Origin: Bryobacteraceae bacterium
GTDB lineage: Bacteria > Acidobacteriota > Terriglobia > Bryobacterales > Bryobacteraceae
DNA: 5,729 nucleotides
Assembly (NCBI GenBank): GCA_019686145.1
Contig: JADGHK010000192.1
Span: forward strand, 1-5,729
Direction of reading: 5' to 3'
This document shows positions 4,764-5,729 of the stretch, piece after piece. The notes beneath the pieces were generated by a model. That model searched no databases and was not told the origin of the DNA. It saw only the letters and a program-made list of their open reading frames with translations. The position numbers and the translations under genes were made by a program. Every line of letters begins with the position of its first letter. Position 1 is the first letter of the stretch.

Positions 4764-5546
4764 ATGCACCACATGTCCCCCCTGGAACATGGATTGTGGT
4801 TGTCCAGTATTGTCGGCTACGCACTGGTCTTATTCCGCCTCTCATGGAGCGGATTACTGAGGACGTACCGCTGCTTTGCTTTTTACCTGGGCGTCGAACT
4901 CTCCCGATCCCTGCTGCTGCTCTCCGTTTTCTTCCTTGACAGGAAAGACTACGGGTGGGCATTCCTCTTGACCGCGCCTGTTGTCTGGCTTGCGTTCATT
5001 CTGGTAGTACTGGAGCTCTATTCACTCGTACTTAAGAAATATGAGGGCATCTCCACGGTAAGTCAGTGGGCGATGCGCGTCGTCCTCACCATTGCCGTCC
5101 TCGTTGCCATCCTGACGCTGCTGCCTGAGATGCCTCCCGACGCCAAGAGATTCGAGTGGCTGACGATTGCTTCCCTGATCGAGCGCGGAGTTGTGTCCAG
5201 CCTGGTGGTCTTCCTGGTGATCATTACGGCCTTTCTCGTCTGGTATCCGGTTCCGTTAAGCCGCAATACGATCCTTCACACGACGCTGTACTCGCTGTAT
5301 TTTCTCGTAACCGCCGTGGGTCTTTTCTGGCGCGATATGACGTCCTATGACCTGACGCGGCAGATGAGCACTACTCTAATGGCGCTCACAAATGTGTGCT
5401 TACTGCTGTGGCTGGTTTTCTTGAGACGCAGTGGCGAGGTGGTCAAAAGCCGGATCGGCGCCCGTCTCAGTGCGGAATCCGAAGCTCGATTACTGCAGCA
5501 ACTCGACTCCATAAACTCCTCGCTTCTGCGATCATCGCGGCGATAA
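4764..5546 (+). CDS. Seven-transmembrane protein of unknown function
   Basis: This is a 260-residue integral membrane protein with seven clear hydrophobic helices, roughly at residues 11-28, 38-58, 66-90, 104-120, 141-160, 170-189 and 202-220. Loop charges follow the positive-inside rule: RLSWSGLLRTYR, KKYEGIS and RRSGEVVKSRIGAR fall on one side, and LDRKDYG, PEMPPDAKRFEW and WRDMTSYDLTRQ on the other. This predicts N-out/C-in. The C-terminal tail (about 221-260) is cytoplasmic, partly coiled (SEARLLQQLDSINSSLLR) and ends in RR. No catalytic motif or transporter signature is visible. The ATG at 4764 lacks a Shine-Dalgarno sequence; a second ATG at 4773 would drop three residues. An in-frame TAG at 4722 rules out a longer start. 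It lies downstream of the small secreted peptide and upstream of another membrane protein. Function is unknown; a receptor, a sensor or a membrane scaffold are all possible. Confidence 0.88.
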   Translation: MHHMSPLEHGLWLSSIVGYALVLFRLSWSGLLRTYRCFAFYLGVELSRSLLLLSVFFLDRKDYGWAFLLTAPVVWLAFILVVLELYSLVLKKYEGISTVSQWAMRVVLTIAVLVAILTLLPEMPPDAKRFEWLTIASLIERGVVSSLVVFLVIITAFLVWYPVPLSRNTILHTTLYSLYFLVTAVGLFWRDMTSYDLTRQMSTTLMALTNVCLLLWLVFLRRSGEVVKSRIGARLSAESEARLLQQLDSINSSLLRSSRR

Positions 5547-5557
5547 ACGCCAGGAAC

Positions 5558-5592
5558 CGAATTTTAGCCTCGTTTTTCAGAACTAAAATTCG
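5558..5592. repeat. AT-rich 10-bp inverted repeat between two membrane protein genes
   Basis: CGAATTTTAG (5558-5567) and CTAAAATTCG (5583-5592) are perfect complements around a 15-nt spacer that contains TTTTT. It starts 11 bp after the 7-TM stop. The stem is AT-rich and no T-tract follows it, so it is a poor intrinsic terminator. The centre-to-centre distance of the arms is 25 bp, a little over two helical turns, which would also suit a dimeric DNA-binding protein. Confidence 0.5.
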
Positions 5593-5637
5593 ATTGCCTT
5601 CGCCATTTTCTCCGGTTATTATTCTGAAGATGCTGTT

Positions 5638-5643
5638 GGGAGG
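5638..5643 (+). promoter_or_regulatory. Ribosome binding site of the right-edge gene
   Basis: GGGAGG lies 6 nt before the ATG at 5650 and supports that start. Confidence 0.65.
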
Positions 5644-5649
5644 CTACGG

Positions 5650-5729
5650 ATGACCATCCTTTGGGTTTCCTTCGCTGTGGCGCTGACCGTCGCAGTCACT
5701 ATGGCGTATTTCCTTCGAATGGCCGTGCG
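5650..5729 (+). CDS. N-terminus of a membrane-anchored or exported protein (3' truncated by window edge)
   Basis: A new frame opens at the ATG at 5650 behind a good ribosome binding site and stays open to the window end (26 full codons). It reads MTILWVSFAVALTVAVTMAY followed by FLRMAV. That is one hydrophobic helix from about residue 3 to 22 with an Arg just after it, so either a signal anchor or the first helix of a membrane protein. Nothing more can be said about its function. It follows the 7-TM gene by 103 bp on the same strand, with the AT-rich inverted repeat between, so it may or may not share its transcript. Confidence 0.65.
   Translation, partial: MTILWVSFAVALTVAVTMAYFLRMAV

Noticed and set aside
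4657..4962. 101-codon minus-strand frame across the small peptide end and the 7-TM start
   Set aside because: It is Arg/Gly/Ser-rich without motifs, and antisense to better supported genes.
5396..5653. 85-codon frame starting inside the 7-TM gene and ending in ATGA with the right-edge gene
   Set aside because: Its first half is an alternative frame of the 7-TM gene, there is no ribosome binding site, and the TGA overlap with the ATG at 5650 looks coincidental.

Overview
The window reads as a piece of a moderately GC-rich Gram-negative-type chromosome. The best guess is Acidobacteriota. That is an inference from gene style: an XRE regulator with an S24-like C-terminus, a DinB-fold protein, an iduronate-sulfatase-like enzyme and a 7-TM protein whose C-terminal tail looks familiar from that phylum. 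No marker gene proves it. There are no tRNA, rRNA, IS or CRISPR signatures.

Left part (1-1374): the C-terminal part of a sulfatase related to iduronate-2-sulfatase enters from the left edge. It meets a DinB-fold protein tail to tail, and the two stop codons interlock in one CTAG. Centre-left (1471-2923, minus strand): ubiX (flavin prenyltransferase) followed 16 bp later by a monofunctional prephenate dehydratase (pheA) with an ACT domain, probably one transcription unit. UbiX serves UbiD-type decarboxylation in ubiquinone- or menaquinone-type pathways. No ubiD is visible here.

Centre (2924-4585): a compact divergent control region with nested inverted repeats and a clear sigma70-like promoter. 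It leads into an XRE-type regulator whose S24/LexA-like C-terminal domain keeps the serine motif but seems to lack the catalytic lysine. Its 3' end overlaps, on opposite strands, the end of a small unrecognised soluble protein.

Right part (4586-5729, plus strand): a 38-codon gene with a near-perfect ribosome binding site encodes a signal peptide followed by an 18-residue CxxC peptide. Next comes a perfect 10-bp hairpin, then a seven-helix membrane protein predicted N-out/C-in, an AT-rich 10-bp inverted repeat, and the start of another membrane-anchored protein that leaves the window. The secreted peptide beside the 7-TM protein is the most intriguing and least explained part. A signalling or cell-envelope role is only a hypothesis.
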